From positions 124,001 through 188,000 of the forward strand of contig NZ_BDFE01000016.1 of NCBI RefSeq assembly GCF_001748225.1: a stretch of 64,000 nt of DNA, given 5' to 3'. Position numbers and translations under genes: made by a program. This stretch comes from Desulfoplanes formicivorans (GTDB lineage Bacteria > Desulfobacterota > Desulfovibrionia > Desulfovibrionales > Desulfomicrobiaceae). Every line of letters starts with the position of its first letter. Positions within the stretch are counted from its first letter, which is position 1. The notes under the pieces are model-generated. The model ran no database searches, was not told the DNA's origin, and saw nothing but the letters and a program-made list of their open reading frames with translations. Positions 1-9,700 of this stretch are shown here, piece by piece.

Positions 1-2
1 TT

Positions 3-332
3 CAAGAGAACCCTGGTTTTCTCAAAACCGTGTACCAGTTGTGGCAATGCGGTCAGGCCGACCGTTCCTTCTGGGACCAGCGCCTTGCCCAGCACCTTCA
101 GGGCCGAAAACAATACATCCCTTCCAGCCTGGCCGGTCTGGACAAGGCCGAACGCTGCCGATTGATCAAGCATGTGCTTGAATCCATGGGCCCGGGACAA
201 CCCCTGGCAGAATCGATCTCCCGACTTGATGCCCTCTGGCAGAACAGAGCCACCGGGAAAACCGTGCAGTTTCCCGGAGACAAGACCGCAACCATAACCC
301 GGGACGGGATCGAGTTTTCCTGGAAACCATAA
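3..332 (+). CDS. tilS: tRNA(Ile)-lysidine synthase, C-terminal part (cut by window edge)
   Basis: The frame is open from the first bases of the window, so this is the last 109 residues of a longer protein and the N-terminal P-loop is outside. The visible part has the R/L-rich helical stretch and then the ending typical of TilS: a helix ISRLDALWQ, a GKTVQFPG turn and a final beta strand. TilS attaches lysine to C34 of tRNA-Ile(CAU), so that it reads AUA instead of AUG. The call rests only on the C-terminal substrate-binding domain, which is weakly conserved. The gene faces nadD, with a hairpin terminator between them. Confidence 0.6.
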   Translation, partial: QENPGFLKTVYQLWQCGQADRSFWDQRLAQHLQGRKQYIPSSLAGLDKAERCRLIKHVLESMGPGQPLAESISRLDALWQNRATGKTVQFPGDKTATITRDGIEFSWKP

Positions 333-371
333 GGTCCCGGACAAAACATAGTTTGTCCGGGACCTTGTTCT
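331..371 (+). terminator. Rho-independent terminator after tilS
   Basis: A perfect inverted repeat (AAGGTCCCGGACAAA / TTTGTCCGGGACCTT, 331-366) with a 6-nt loop is followed by a short T-rich stretch. It begins inside the tilS stop codon and lies between the convergent genes tilS and nadD. Confidence 0.8.
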
Positions 372-403
372 TATCATGGGGAGCATGCCGCCCTGCCAGA
401 AGA

Positions 404-1108
404 TCACACGGCATCCACATCCTGCGGGCTGTTTGCCCCTGCTGGTGAAGTCCCCTCTCCCCAGACCCTTGCCACCTCTTCCCTGTGCTCCTGCACATAG
501 TGTTCAACAGAATCCGGCACGAGATAACGAATGGATTGCCCCTTTCGCCATTTATCCCGGATAAGGGAAGAGCTGATGTCAAGCCGGTTCATTTCAAGGA
601 AAAAAATGGCCAGGTGTCCCCTGGGAAGGTGCCAGCCCGTGGGGGTCATGCGGCTTGCAGGCCATATGTTTCTGATCAGTTCATCAGCTTCCGGGCGATC
701 CACCCCGCCCCTGCAAACAACCACCAGATGGGCCAATTGCGGCAGACACGCGGCCTTGTACCATGAAGACAACAGGACAAGATCTTCGCTGCCCATGATG
801 AAAAAAAGACGATCTTGTGGATCGGACAATCGATACGCCTGCAATGTATCATAGGTATAGGAAGGTCCTTGCCGTCGGGCTTCAAGATCATTGACCCGCA
901 TCCCGGCAAGATCCTGGACCGTATCCCTGAGCAGCTTGTACCTGACGGAAAAAGGCAAAAGGTTCCGGGTTTCCTTGTGGGGAGGAACGGCCGCCGGTAC
1001 CAGGTCGATGCGATTGAGACCAAGCTGCTCACGCACCTCCAGGGCTAGGCGAAGATGCGCGATGTGAGGAGGATTAAAGGAACCGCCCAGAATACCGATT
1101 GTTTGCAT
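404..1108 (-). CDS. nadD: nicotinate-nucleotide adenylyltransferase
   Basis: NadD transfers AMP from ATP to nicotinate mononucleotide, giving deamido-NAD, the next-to-last step of NAD synthesis. The N-terminus carries the nucleotidyltransferase signature GGSFNPPHIAH (residues 8-18). ISSSLIR near the end matches the C-terminal ISTxIR ATP-binding motif. I chose the ATG at 1108 (234 residues, usual for NadD) because GGGGAG lies just upstream and the signature then starts at residue 8. The frame stays open 14 codons further, but that part is unlike the family. In many bacteria nadD sits next to proA or rsfS; here the neighbours are tilS and a DUF1232 gene. Confidence 0.95.
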   Translation of the reverse strand: MQTIGILGGSFNPPHIAHLRLALEVREQLGLNRIDLVPAAVPPHKETRNLLPFSVRYKLLRDTVQDLAGMRVNDLEARRQGPSYTYDTLQAYRLSDPQDRLFFIMGSEDLVLLSSWYKAACLPQLAHLVVVCRGGVDRPEADELIRNIWPASRMTPTGWHLPRGHLAIFFLEMNRLDISSSLIRDKWRKGQSIRYLVPDSVEHYVQEHREEVARVWGEGTSPAGANSPQDVDAV

Positions 1109-1303
1109 ATGTTCTCCCCAAGGGTTGCAGAAAAAGACACATTGCATCATCGTGCTGCAAGCACATGGCGTCTGATGGCCCTATATGCCCTGTTCCCCTG
1201 AATCGCAATCTGCCCTGGAACGCAAAAAAGCCCATGACAACCCTGGCCCCGGCATGGCACTCTGCTGCCGCCATGCGGGGGAACATATCCTTTATGCTTC
1301 CCA

Positions 1304-1777
1304 TTGATATGTGGTTCATCGGAACATAAGAGTGATCTGCAACCGCCAACCCCGGAAAATGCGCCTGTGGACATTAACGCCATCCTGAAAAAAATCGACA
1401 AGGATTTCATCCTTTCCAAAGCCGAAAAACTCGGGAACACTGATTTTGCCAAGGTTCTCAAGGAATCGGAAACCATTCAAAAACTGGCGGCCAAAGAAGG
1501 ACCGCTCCAGAAATTTGTCAACGACGTCACCCTGCTCATCGCTCTGGTCAAAGACTATTACACGGGAACCTATCGGGATATCCCCATCAAGAGTGTGGCG
1601 GCCATTGCATTCACCCTGCTGTATATTCTCAATCCCCTGGATCTGATTCCCGATTTTCTGCCGGGCATCGGCCAGCTGGATGATGCAGCCGTTGTGGCCC
1701 TGTGCCTCAAGATCATCAGAGACGACCTTGACAAATATGCCCAGCACACGACCCAACAACCCGACACCAAATCATGA
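1304..1777 (+). CDS. DUF1232 (YkvA-like) small membrane protein
   Basis: The C-terminal half has the DUF1232 hallmark: a hydrophobic helix AIAFTLLYILNPLDLIPDFLP, then GxGxLDDA, then a second amphipathic helix. Members are small membrane-associated proteins of unknown function. The N-terminal half is lysine-rich and helical. The start is uncertain: TTG at 1304 gives 157 residues, GTG at 1367 gives 136, and neither has a clear ribosome binding site. The gene lies between nadD (divergent) and hrpB (66 bases downstream, same strand), so it may share a transcript with hrpB. Confidence 0.7.
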   Translation: MICGSSEHKSDLQPPTPENAPVDINAILKKIDKDFILSKAEKLGNTDFAKVLKESETIQKLAAKEGPLQKFVNDVTLLIALVKDYYTGTYRDIPIKSVAAIAFTLLYILNPLDLIPDFLPGIGQLDDAAVVALCLKIIRDDLDKYAQHTTQQPDTKS

Positions 1778-1849
1778 CCCTGGGAATGCTGCCATACGGG
1801 CCGTCATGACAATGTCCTCCACGTCTCTTTCCTGCAGCAGCCTGTGAAC

Positions 1850-4372
1850 ATGTCTTTCATTTCATTTCCAGATCTACCGATCATTCCGGTTCTAGGGGAT
1901 CTGACCTCCGCCCTTGGTTCGTGCAATCGCGCGGTTTTGCAGGCCCTTCCCGGTGCCGGAAAAACCACCATCGTCCCCCTGCATCTCATGCATGAACCCT
2001 GGCTTGAGGGCCGCAAGATCCTGGTTCTCGAACCGCGACGACTGGCCGCCCGGGCAGCCTGCATGCGCATGGCCGATCTCCTCGGACAGCAGCCCGGGCA
2101 GGAAATCGGGTACATCACCCGTCTGGATACGCGGACATCCAAACAGGCTCGCGTGGAGATACTCACCGAAGGCATTCTGACCAAACGTCTCCAGAACGAT
2201 CCCGAACTTGATGATGTGGGACTGATCATCTTTGACGAATTTCACGAACGGTCCATCCACGCCGACCTGGGGCTGACCCTGAGTCTGGACGTTCAGGAAA
2301 ACCTGCGTGAGGACCTGCGCATCCTGATCATGTCGGCCACGCTGGATACCAGGAGTCTTGTGCATATCCTTGGCCACAAAACTCCGGTCATCACGGCCCC
2401 GGGACAATGCCATCCCGTTGTCACACGATATCTCCCCCCGGAACGATACCAGCGCATCGAACACCATACGGCAGCAGTCATTCAAAAGGTTCTTGTGGAC
2501 GAACCTGGAAGCATCCTGGTTTTTCTGCCAGGTGTGCCGGAGATTTCACGGGTCCTCGGCCTTCTTGAATCCGCCGATCTGCCTGACCATGTTCGCGTTG
2601 TTCCCCTGTTCGGCAATCAGAGCAGGGCAGAGCAGGACAAGGCTCTCAACCCCGCCCCCCAAGGATCGCGCAAGGTGGTTCTTGCCACCTCCATTGCCGA
2701 GACGTCTCTTACCATCGAAGGCATACGCATAGTCATTGATGCGGGTCTCTGCCGCGTTTCCAGATACTCTCCCCGAACCGGCATGGACCGGTTGGAAACC
2801 CTGCCCGTGTCCACAAGTTCGGCGGACCAGCGCAGAGGCCGGGCAGGACGTCTTGAACCGGGGGTGTGCTTTCGCCTGTGGAGCAAAGCCCGACACGCTT
2901 CCCTTCCGCCCCACCTGCCTCCCGAGATCATGACCAGGGATCTGTGCGATCTGATCCTGACCCTTGCTGACTGGGGCACCACCGAGCTGAGCGATCTCGA
3001 GTGGATCACGCCGCCCCCGCAGCCCCATCAGGACAAGGCCCGGTCACTGCTGATCCAACTCGGTGCCCTTGACCGACAAGGACGCATTACCCCACACGGA
3101 CGAGAGATGCAGCTGATGGGTACCCATCCCCGACTGGCCCACCTCATCATTCAAGCAGGCAAGCTGAACATGGCATGGACAGGGTGCGTCACAGCCGCCC
3201 TGTTCATGGAACGTGATATCTTCGACCATGCCCGCGGCAACCATAAAGATCGTGATATCCGCCTCAGACTCGACGCTCTGGACCATGTGATCCGCAACAA
3301 ACAACCTGCTCACCGGATCAACCGTGCCGTGTGCAAACGAATTCTCACTCAGGCACGTCTCTGGAAACGAAAGATCAACGCAAAAGACGATAGGCTCTTC
3401 CCCGAATCATGCGGCAATCTTCTTTCCCTGGCCTTTCCCGATCGCATCGCACGCCGCCGATCAGCCAGCACCCATGAAACAGGCTACCAGCTTGCCAACG
3501 GCAAGGCAGCCAGGTTCCCGGGAACAGATCCTCTGACCACCTTTCCCTGGCTGGTCATTCCGGAACTGGATGACAAGGGAAGGGAAGCTGTGATCCAGCT
3601 GGCCGCGCCCATTGAACAGACCTGGCTGGAAGAGCATCTCCCCCACATGTGGCAAACCCGGAAAGCGTATGCATGGGACCCTGCGCGCAAGGAGGTCATG
3701 GCCCAGGAAATCCTTTCCTTTGGCAAGATAACGGTCCGGTCGTCCCGTCTGACCCGTCCTGATCCCCACAAACTCCAGGAGATAACCATCCGGGCCGTTC
3801 AGGAACATGGACTTAATCTGCTTCCCTGGAACAAAGCCAGCCGTGTGTGGCTCTGTCGGGTGCGCTTTCTCCTCAACTGCGGGGTGGAACTTCCCGCACA
3901 TGACGATGCAACCCTACTGCGCGAACTCGAAACATGGCTGGCGCCCTTTTTCCCCCAGCCCATACCCCGGCTGGACACCATTGATCTGGTGGCCGCCCTG
4001 AAATCGCGACTCTCATGGGACCAACAGCAGCAGGTGGAAAAACTGGCCCCCACCCATCTGACCGTCCCCAGCGGTTCGCGCATTCCTGTGAATTATGAAG
4101 GAGAAGTGCCTGTTCTTGCAGTCCGGATTCAGGAACTTTTCGGATGGCAGCAAACCCCAAAAATTGCCGGTGGCAGGGTTGGTCTCTGCATCCATCTTCT
4201 CTCCCCGGCCCACCGCCCCGTCCAGATCACCTCGGATCTGGCCGGGTTCTGGCAGACAGGGTATCCGGACGTCAAAAAAGAACTCAAGGGACGCTACCCC
4301 AAGCACTACTGGCCCGACGACCCCTTCACGGCCAGGGCAACGAAAAAAACAAAAAAAGGCATGGGGCTGTAA
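1850..4372 (+). CDS. hrpB: ATP-dependent DEAH-box RNA helicase HrpB
   Basis: This large DEAH helicase contains GAGKT (about residues 35-39), DEFH (about 129-132), SAT (about 162-164) and the QRRGRAGR arginine-finger motif, followed by a ratchet domain and a long HrpB-specific C-terminal domain. Its length (840 residues from ATG 1850, or 842 from GTG 1844) fits the HrpB family. The exact cellular role of HrpB is not well known; RNA remodelling is inferred from the family. Neither start has a convincing Shine-Dalgarno sequence. A gap of about 100 bases without a clear terminator separates it from the convergent small gene downstream. Confidence 0.93.
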   Translation: MSFISFPDLPIIPVLGDLTSALGSCNRAVLQALPGAGKTTIVPLHLMHEPWLEGRKILVLEPRRLAARAACMRMADLLGQQPGQEIGYITRLDTRTSKQARVEILTEGILTKRLQNDPELDDVGLIIFDEFHERSIHADLGLTLSLDVQENLREDLRILIMSATLDTRSLVHILGHKTPVITAPGQCHPVVTRYLPPERYQRIEHHTAAVIQKVLVDEPGSILVFLPGVPEISRVLGLLESADLPDHVRVVPLFGNQSRAEQDKALNPAPQGSRKVVLATSIAETSLTIEGIRIVIDAGLCRVSRYSPRTGMDRLETLPVSTSSADQRRGRAGRLEPGVCFRLWSKARHASLPPHLPPEIMTRDLCDLILTLADWGTTELSDLEWITPPPQPHQDKARSLLIQLGALDRQGRITPHGREMQLMGTHPRLAHLIIQAGKLNMAWTGCVTAALFMERDIFDHARGNHKDRDIRLRLDALDHVIRNKQPAHRINRAVCKRILTQARLWKRKINAKDDRLFPESCGNLLSLAFPDRIARRRSASTHETGYQLANGKAARFPGTDPLTTFPWLVIPELDDKGREAVIQLAAPIEQTWLEEHLPHMWQTRKAYAWDPARKEVMAQEILSFGKITVRSSRLTRPDPHKLQEITIRAVQEHGLNLLPWNKASRVWLCRVRFLLNCGVELPAHDDATLLRELETWLAPFFPQPIPRLDTIDLVAALKSRLSWDQQQQVEKLAPTHLTVPSGSRIPVNYEGEVPVLAVRIQELFGWQQTPKIAGGRVGLCIHLLSPAHRPVQITSDLAGFWQTGYPDVKKELKGRYPKHYWPDDPFTARATKKTKKGMGL

Positions 4373-4475
4373 ACCTAGGACATGCAGAAACAAACGGTGT
4401 TCCCTTGTCAGGTTCCCCCAAGAAACCCTTGGAATCAGACCGCTGAGGATTGTTTCTGCCGTCAGGTCTGGTCTT

Positions 4476-4775
4476 TTAGAGCATCTCCTTCATCTGGCCG
4501 AAATAATCATCCCGATGAAACAACGATCCGTATGTTGTTTCCAGGTCATCCAGTTTCTCAAGAAACACGGGCCACTCCCAGATTTCATCCACCTTTTTGT
4601 TGTCCACAAACACCTTGAACGACGTGCCCCGGGGGCAGGTGCTGAAGATGATCTCAAACGTCTGCCCGTTCTTATAGATCTTCCAGGGTGCCGACCACAG
4701 GGTCCGATCTCCTTCAGTCTTTTTGTACTTTTCAAAAAATCTGGTGGCAATACCCTGAATTTCCTGATTATCCAT
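4476..4775 (-). CDS. hypothetical protein, 99 residues
   Basis: I do not recognise this family. It is a compact soluble protein rich in aromatic and charged residues (WSAPWKIYKNGQ, EIWEWPVFLEKLDDLE), with no signal peptide or membrane segment. The ATG at 4775 was chosen because GGAGAAAG precedes it at good spacing; an upstream in-frame ATG at 4805 lacks one. It stands alone between hrpB (convergent) and the alkaline phosphatase gene (same strand, about 260 bases upstream). The good ribosome binding site and protein-like composition support it being real. Confidence 0.65.
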   Translation of the reverse strand: MDNQEIQGIATRFFEKYKKTEGDRTLWSAPWKIYKNGQTFEIIFSTCPRGTSFKVFVDNKKVDEIWEWPVFLEKLDDLETTYGSLFHRDDYFGQMKEML

Positions 4776-5038
4776 TATCTTTCTCCAGCGTTTATCCGCC
4801 CGCAAGGGGCAAGGTTATCCTCCACATCCGGACCAACAACACGTCGAACCGGAAACCTTTTTCATGCCAGGAAGAGTAGCGTTATACAATACGTGCAAGG
4901 CATAATGTCCAGGATGCCCCTGAAAATGATCACGTTGTCTCCGGGCCTTTTGAGCCCCGGGGCTCTGCGGATGATACACAAAACAAGTTTCCCGGAAAAC
5001 AGCCTCGCCCCCTAGAGGTAACCCGTGAACCATCGACG

Positions 5039-6532
5039 TTATGGGACAACGGCTGCTCGGGATGACGTGCTCTCCAGGGGCGCGGTGCATGGCAGCCCCA
5101 TGGATCGGGCAATGTATTGGGCAATATCGGTGTTGTCGTAATACCCCCCAAAGGCCTCGGCTCCAACACCAAGGGCCGAGGTCATGACCGGAGTTGCCGT
5201 GTGCTTGTACGTGGCCCAGCCCAATCCGGCCTTGTGGTTGAGAACATGGGTCAGGGTGACGGTCAGGGGATCTTCACCGCCGTATGCAAGAGATTCCCGG
5301 CGCTTGTGGCGTGACCCGGTACCCTTCTGCCTGCTCAGGTCAAAGGCCTGCCTGATCTGCTCCTGTTCCCGATCGTTCACAACCAGGGGATTGGTAGTTG
5401 GATCACCTTCAAATTGCAGGGGAAAATGTCGGGTAATGGATGACCTGGCCGTTTCCCATCCCATGCCCTGCATCGCGATGGGCCGGACCACCCTGTCATG
5501 GAATTGTTGAAAAGAGAGGCGTTGCCTGCGCAAAAGCGTGTAAAGGGATGCGTATCCGGTACCTGCGTATCCCAGGCTCAAACCGCCACACTCATGATCA
5601 GCAGTAACCACAATCAAGGTCTCGGCAGGATGCTTCGTATAAAAGGCATGGGCCGCATCAATGGCCGCATCAAAGGCTAGGATCTCACCAATGGCTGTTG
5701 CGGCATCATGGGCATGGCAGGCCCAGTCGATTTTGCCACCCTCAACCATGAGAAAAAATCCATCATCATTGTCCAAAAGTTCAATGCCCTTGGCCGTGAA
5801 CTCAGCAAGGGAAATATCATTGGAACGGGCATCAATGGCATAGGGAAGAGCACCATGATCCGGCAACCAGCTGTTGCATGCATAGACCTTGCCGCATCCC
5901 TGCTCAAGAGCCATGAACGCCTTCTTGCTGGTGACCAGGCGATACCCACTGTCTTGGATCACGTCCCAGGCATTTCCCTGAAAAACAGTAGCGCCATTTC
6001 TGACATTGTCAGGATCGATGAGTCCTCCTCCGCCCAGAAAATCAAATCCGCTTGCAGCCAGGGCCATGCTGATATCATAATATTGTTTGCGTTGTGGCAC
6101 ATGGGCGTAAAAGGCAGCAGGTGTCGAGTGGTTCAGGGATACGGATGAAATGAGCCCCACCTTCATTCCCTTGTCCTTGGCCATGGCCGCCAGAGACGCA
6201 AGGGGATGTCCCTCCGGATCCATGCCGATCATGCCCACATTGGTTTTTCGACCACAAGCCAGGGCAGTGCCCGCAGCCGCAGAGTCGGTAATAAACCGAT
6301 CTGCAGCATACGTTGAGGTCACTCCGTGGACAGGGAACCCATCCATGCGCAGGGGCCTGTCATGAACCTTTGCGGCCAGGGCACGCTGCGCAATCCCCAT
6401 GCCGTCACCAATAAAAAGAAACACATACTTGGCATTGGCTGCGCCCGCCCCTTGGGGCAGCACCATCACCCACACCATGGCCATCCAAACGGTCACCAGA
6501 CTTTGCCAACAGCCATAAGTACGCTTGTTCAT
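5039..6532 (-). CDS. secreted alkaline phosphatase (PhoA superfamily)
   Basis: This periplasmic phosphomonoesterase releases inorganic phosphate. An N-terminal signal peptide (hydrophobic 11-25, AxA-type end near residue 32) precedes IGDGMG, whose Asp43 is a metal ligand. TDSAAAGTA follows, with nucleophile Ser84. TADHECGG near residue 318 gives the C-terminal Asp/His metal ligands. ATG 6532 gives 497 residues, normal for the family, and a signal peptide starting MNKR. The frame is open 18 codons further upstream, without signal-peptide character. No Pho box was recognised upstream. The next gene upstream on this strand, the large repeat protein, ends at 6791 with its own terminator, so this is probably a single-gene unit. 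Confidence 0.92.
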   Translation of the reverse strand: MNKRTYGCWQSLVTVWMAMVWVMVLPQGAGAANAKYVFLFIGDGMGIAQRALAAKVHDRPLRMDGFPVHGVTSTYAADRFITDSAAAGTALACGRKTNVGMIGMDPEGHPLASLAAMAKDKGMKVGLISSVSLNHSTPAAFYAHVPQRKQYYDISMALAASGFDFLGGGGLIDPDNVRNGATVFQGNAWDVIQDSGYRLVTSKKAFMALEQGCGKVYACNSWLPDHGALPYAIDARSNDISLAEFTAKGIELLDNDDGFFLMVEGGKIDWACHAHDAATAIGEILAFDAAIDAAHAFYTKHPAETLIVVTADHECGGLSLGYAGTGYASLYTLLRRQRLSFQQFHDRVVRPIAMQGMGWETARSSITRHFPLQFEGDPTTNPLVVNDREQEQIRQAFDLSRQKGTGSRHKRRESLAYGGEDPLTVTLTHVLNHKAGLGWATYKHTATPVMTSALGVGAEAFGGYYDNTDIAQYIARSMGLPCTAPLESTSSRAAVVP

Positions 6533-6726
6533 ACCTGCACACCCTGTTTCATGATTCCACCGATATGTCCCCAAGAACATGGTCAAAACACATCCGTCCC
6601 ATTAATGGGTCCAACATCCCTGTTCTACACGCAATGCCAGCATCTTGCAAAAGGGTATGCCTTGATCCCGGGCAACCCGAGGCGTTGTACAACAGCAGCA
6701 TGCAGGATGCAGATCCTCACAATAAA

Positions 6727-6772
6727 CCAGGGCACGGATCACAGCCGGTCATCAGCCTGATCCGTGCCCTGG
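6727..6772 (-). terminator. hairpin terminator after the large repeat protein gene
   Basis: A perfect 15-base inverted repeat (CCAGGGCACGGATCA at 6727-6741 and its complement at 6758-6772) lies just downstream of the stop of the minus-strand gene at 6791. On the minus strand it is followed by a TTTATT stretch. Confidence 0.65.
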
Positions 6773-6790
6773 CATGGGTCAACAAGGTGT

Positions 6791-9700
6791 TTAGTCATCC
6801 CCAAAAATCATGTAACCCACATCTTCGTTGTAATGGACCACTTCACTGTCCAGCGATGTTTCCTCATCGATATGAATGGCGGCCCTGGTTCCGGTCAGTT
6901 GATCCCGGCGGACATTGGATGGATTATCGCCGTTAAACGACTGCATTATCGCCAAAAAATCCGGACTGGAGGCAAACGCATGACTCCACGAGAGACCATA
7001 CCCAGAGCTGGTCACCACCGTGCCTGTCCTGCCCACAAGAAATTGCTTGCGGTTGACCACGCCGCTTGATGGCTCCCAGGCAATATACCCGACGGATTCG
7101 TTGCCATGAATCTGGTCCGCAGCCTCTTCTTCCTGAAGGGTACAGGTAAATCCCTGCTGGGAAATCCCAGACAAACGGATTACACAGGGAGCCGAATCAT
7201 TGTCTGTGTTCAGTGCAGCCATGACAACCGGAGCCTGCGTGCTCATCTGGGGAAACCAGACCTCTGTACCGACGTCACTGCTTTGGGACACCTCCGCCAT
7301 GCCGGCCTGGACCATGGTCCCGTCCTGCAGCACATAGGTGCCCTGCTCCATGACCATGTAGCTCACGGATTCCCTGCCATGGTCAGCGCTCTGGTACGCC
7401 CATTTCCGGATACCCATATCGCATCCCGTGGAGGTCACATTGCGAACCCGAATGGTGGCCGGCTCAGGATCGTCATGGCCCAAAGGACCCACAACCACAA
7501 CAGGTGACGTGTAGGTCCGTTTGAAATCCACATGGATCCAGGAACCATCCATATCGAGCACACCGGTTTCAAAAACCATGCTGGTCATGCTGGGTTCAGT
7601 GGAATTGTCATCAGCCGGATCATACCCATCCCTGATTTCAAGACCGTCGAGGTCCCCGTCATTGTCCGCATCAGGATCCAGAAGATTGATCAAGCCATCA
7701 CCATCTTCGTCCTCATTCCAGGCATCATCCCAATACGCCAGTTCGTCCGCATCGTTTAGGTGATCATTGTCCGAATCCGGATCCTGGGGATCGGTCCCGT
7801 ACACCTCTGTTTCCTGGGTATTGGACAGCCCGTCATCATCCTGATCCACCTGAAGGGAAGCATGGGTACATGCCAGATAGGCAATACGCTCGCCATAATG
7901 ATCCAATTCCTCATCCAAAGACTGTTCCTCCACAACAGCCAGGCCAACCGATGCAGCCCCTTTGCTGTCATGTCGCACATTGGCCGTGTTCGGGCCAACT
8001 ATCCCTTGCATGTTGGCAAGAAGCACCGGAGGCGAGACAAAGCCATCACCCAGGGAGCACTCCTGCATCTCATGGGTCAGCAATACGTCGGAAAGGCCGA
8101 CATCAAAGCGGAACCCGTTGAGCATACCGGCGAAGCTTTCCCAGGCAATGTATGAAACCGTCTCGGAAGCATGCTGCTGATCACCGGCCTCTTCTTCCTG
8201 GAGAAGATAGGTAAATCCCTCCTGACTCACCTGCTCGATTCTCCCCACAACAGCAGCCGCATCATTGTGAGATACAATGGAAGCAAATACCTGGGGAACT
8301 TCCTGAAACACCTGGTTGAAGACAAAAAACTGCCCGGGTCCGTCATGGACATCAATATTTTCGGCGCACAGGCGCGTGCCATCGGCCAGTTCGTATTTCC
8401 CGCTTTCCATGACCACGTATCCCAGCTGTTCAACTCCATGTTCCTGTGTCTGATAATCCCAGGTCTGGATACGGACATCACAACCGGTTGCATTGAGATT
8501 TCTGACCCGGACCAGGGCCGGAGCCTGATTGGCGGAGCCCAGGGGGCCTGCCACAAAAACGGGATCCGTGAACCCAGCGGTAAACTCCACATGGGTCCAG
8601 TCATCACCAACAGTGATTTCACCAACCTCGAACAGCACATCGGTACTGCTGGGGGACACGGACAAGGGATCGGCAGGATCCGTACCCATGAGCAGTTCAT
8701 ACCCGTCATGATCGCCATCATTATCCGCATCCGGATCAAGCAGATTGATGACACCGTCCTCATCAATATCATCGTCCCAACGATCTCCCCAATAGGCCAG
8801 TTCTTCACCATCCGGCAGACCGTCTTCATCGGTATCATCGTCGTCCGGCCGGGTTCCGAGCACATTGGTTTCCCGATCATTGTCAAGTCCGTCACGATCC
8901 AGATCCACGTCATCGGGATTATCGGAACAGGCGATAAAGCCAACCTCTTCCCTGACCACATGTTCCATTTCATCATCCAGGGACTGCTCTTCCTTGACCA
9001 TCAGGGTGATGGTGCCGGTATCTTTGGTCCCATACCGCAGATTGCACGGATTCACGCCCTGCATCGTCTGCATGTCGGCCACCACAGCGGGTATGCCTGC
9101 AAAAGTCCTGGTAAAGGTTGCCTCGCGCAACCCGTGATCCATGATCTTCCCGGTCCGGGCCACATTGACTGCCATATTGCCCACGATTCCGGAAAAAGGC
9201 TCCCAGGCAATGTAGGCGACCGTTTCAGCCCCGTGTATGCGAGTGCTTTGTTCTTCTTCCTGCAGGAGATAGGTGAATCCCTGTGGCGTAATCCCGGATA
9301 TTCTGCCCACAACAGGATTGGCTTCCCTTTCCGTGACAACAGATGCCATGACTACAGGTACAACGGAACAGGAATTGCCAAAACCAACCCAAAAGGACTC
9401 CCCGCCCTGAATGTCCTCATATCCCGCGCTGACCCGAGTCCCGTCATCAAGCACATAGTCACCATGCTCCATGACCATGTACGTCAAGGTCTCGGATCCA
9501 TGCACATCATCCTCGTACATCCATTCCTTGATCCGGACATCAAAGCCCGTCCCATTGACCTGGCGGATACTTACGGTTGCAGGCGCCTCATCCTGCAAGC
9601 TCATGGGGCCGGCAACAACCACCGGATCCCGGAAGGTTTTGGGAAACGTGACTCGTTTCCAGGTGCTGTCTACTGTTGTCTCGCCAAAGGCAAAAACAAT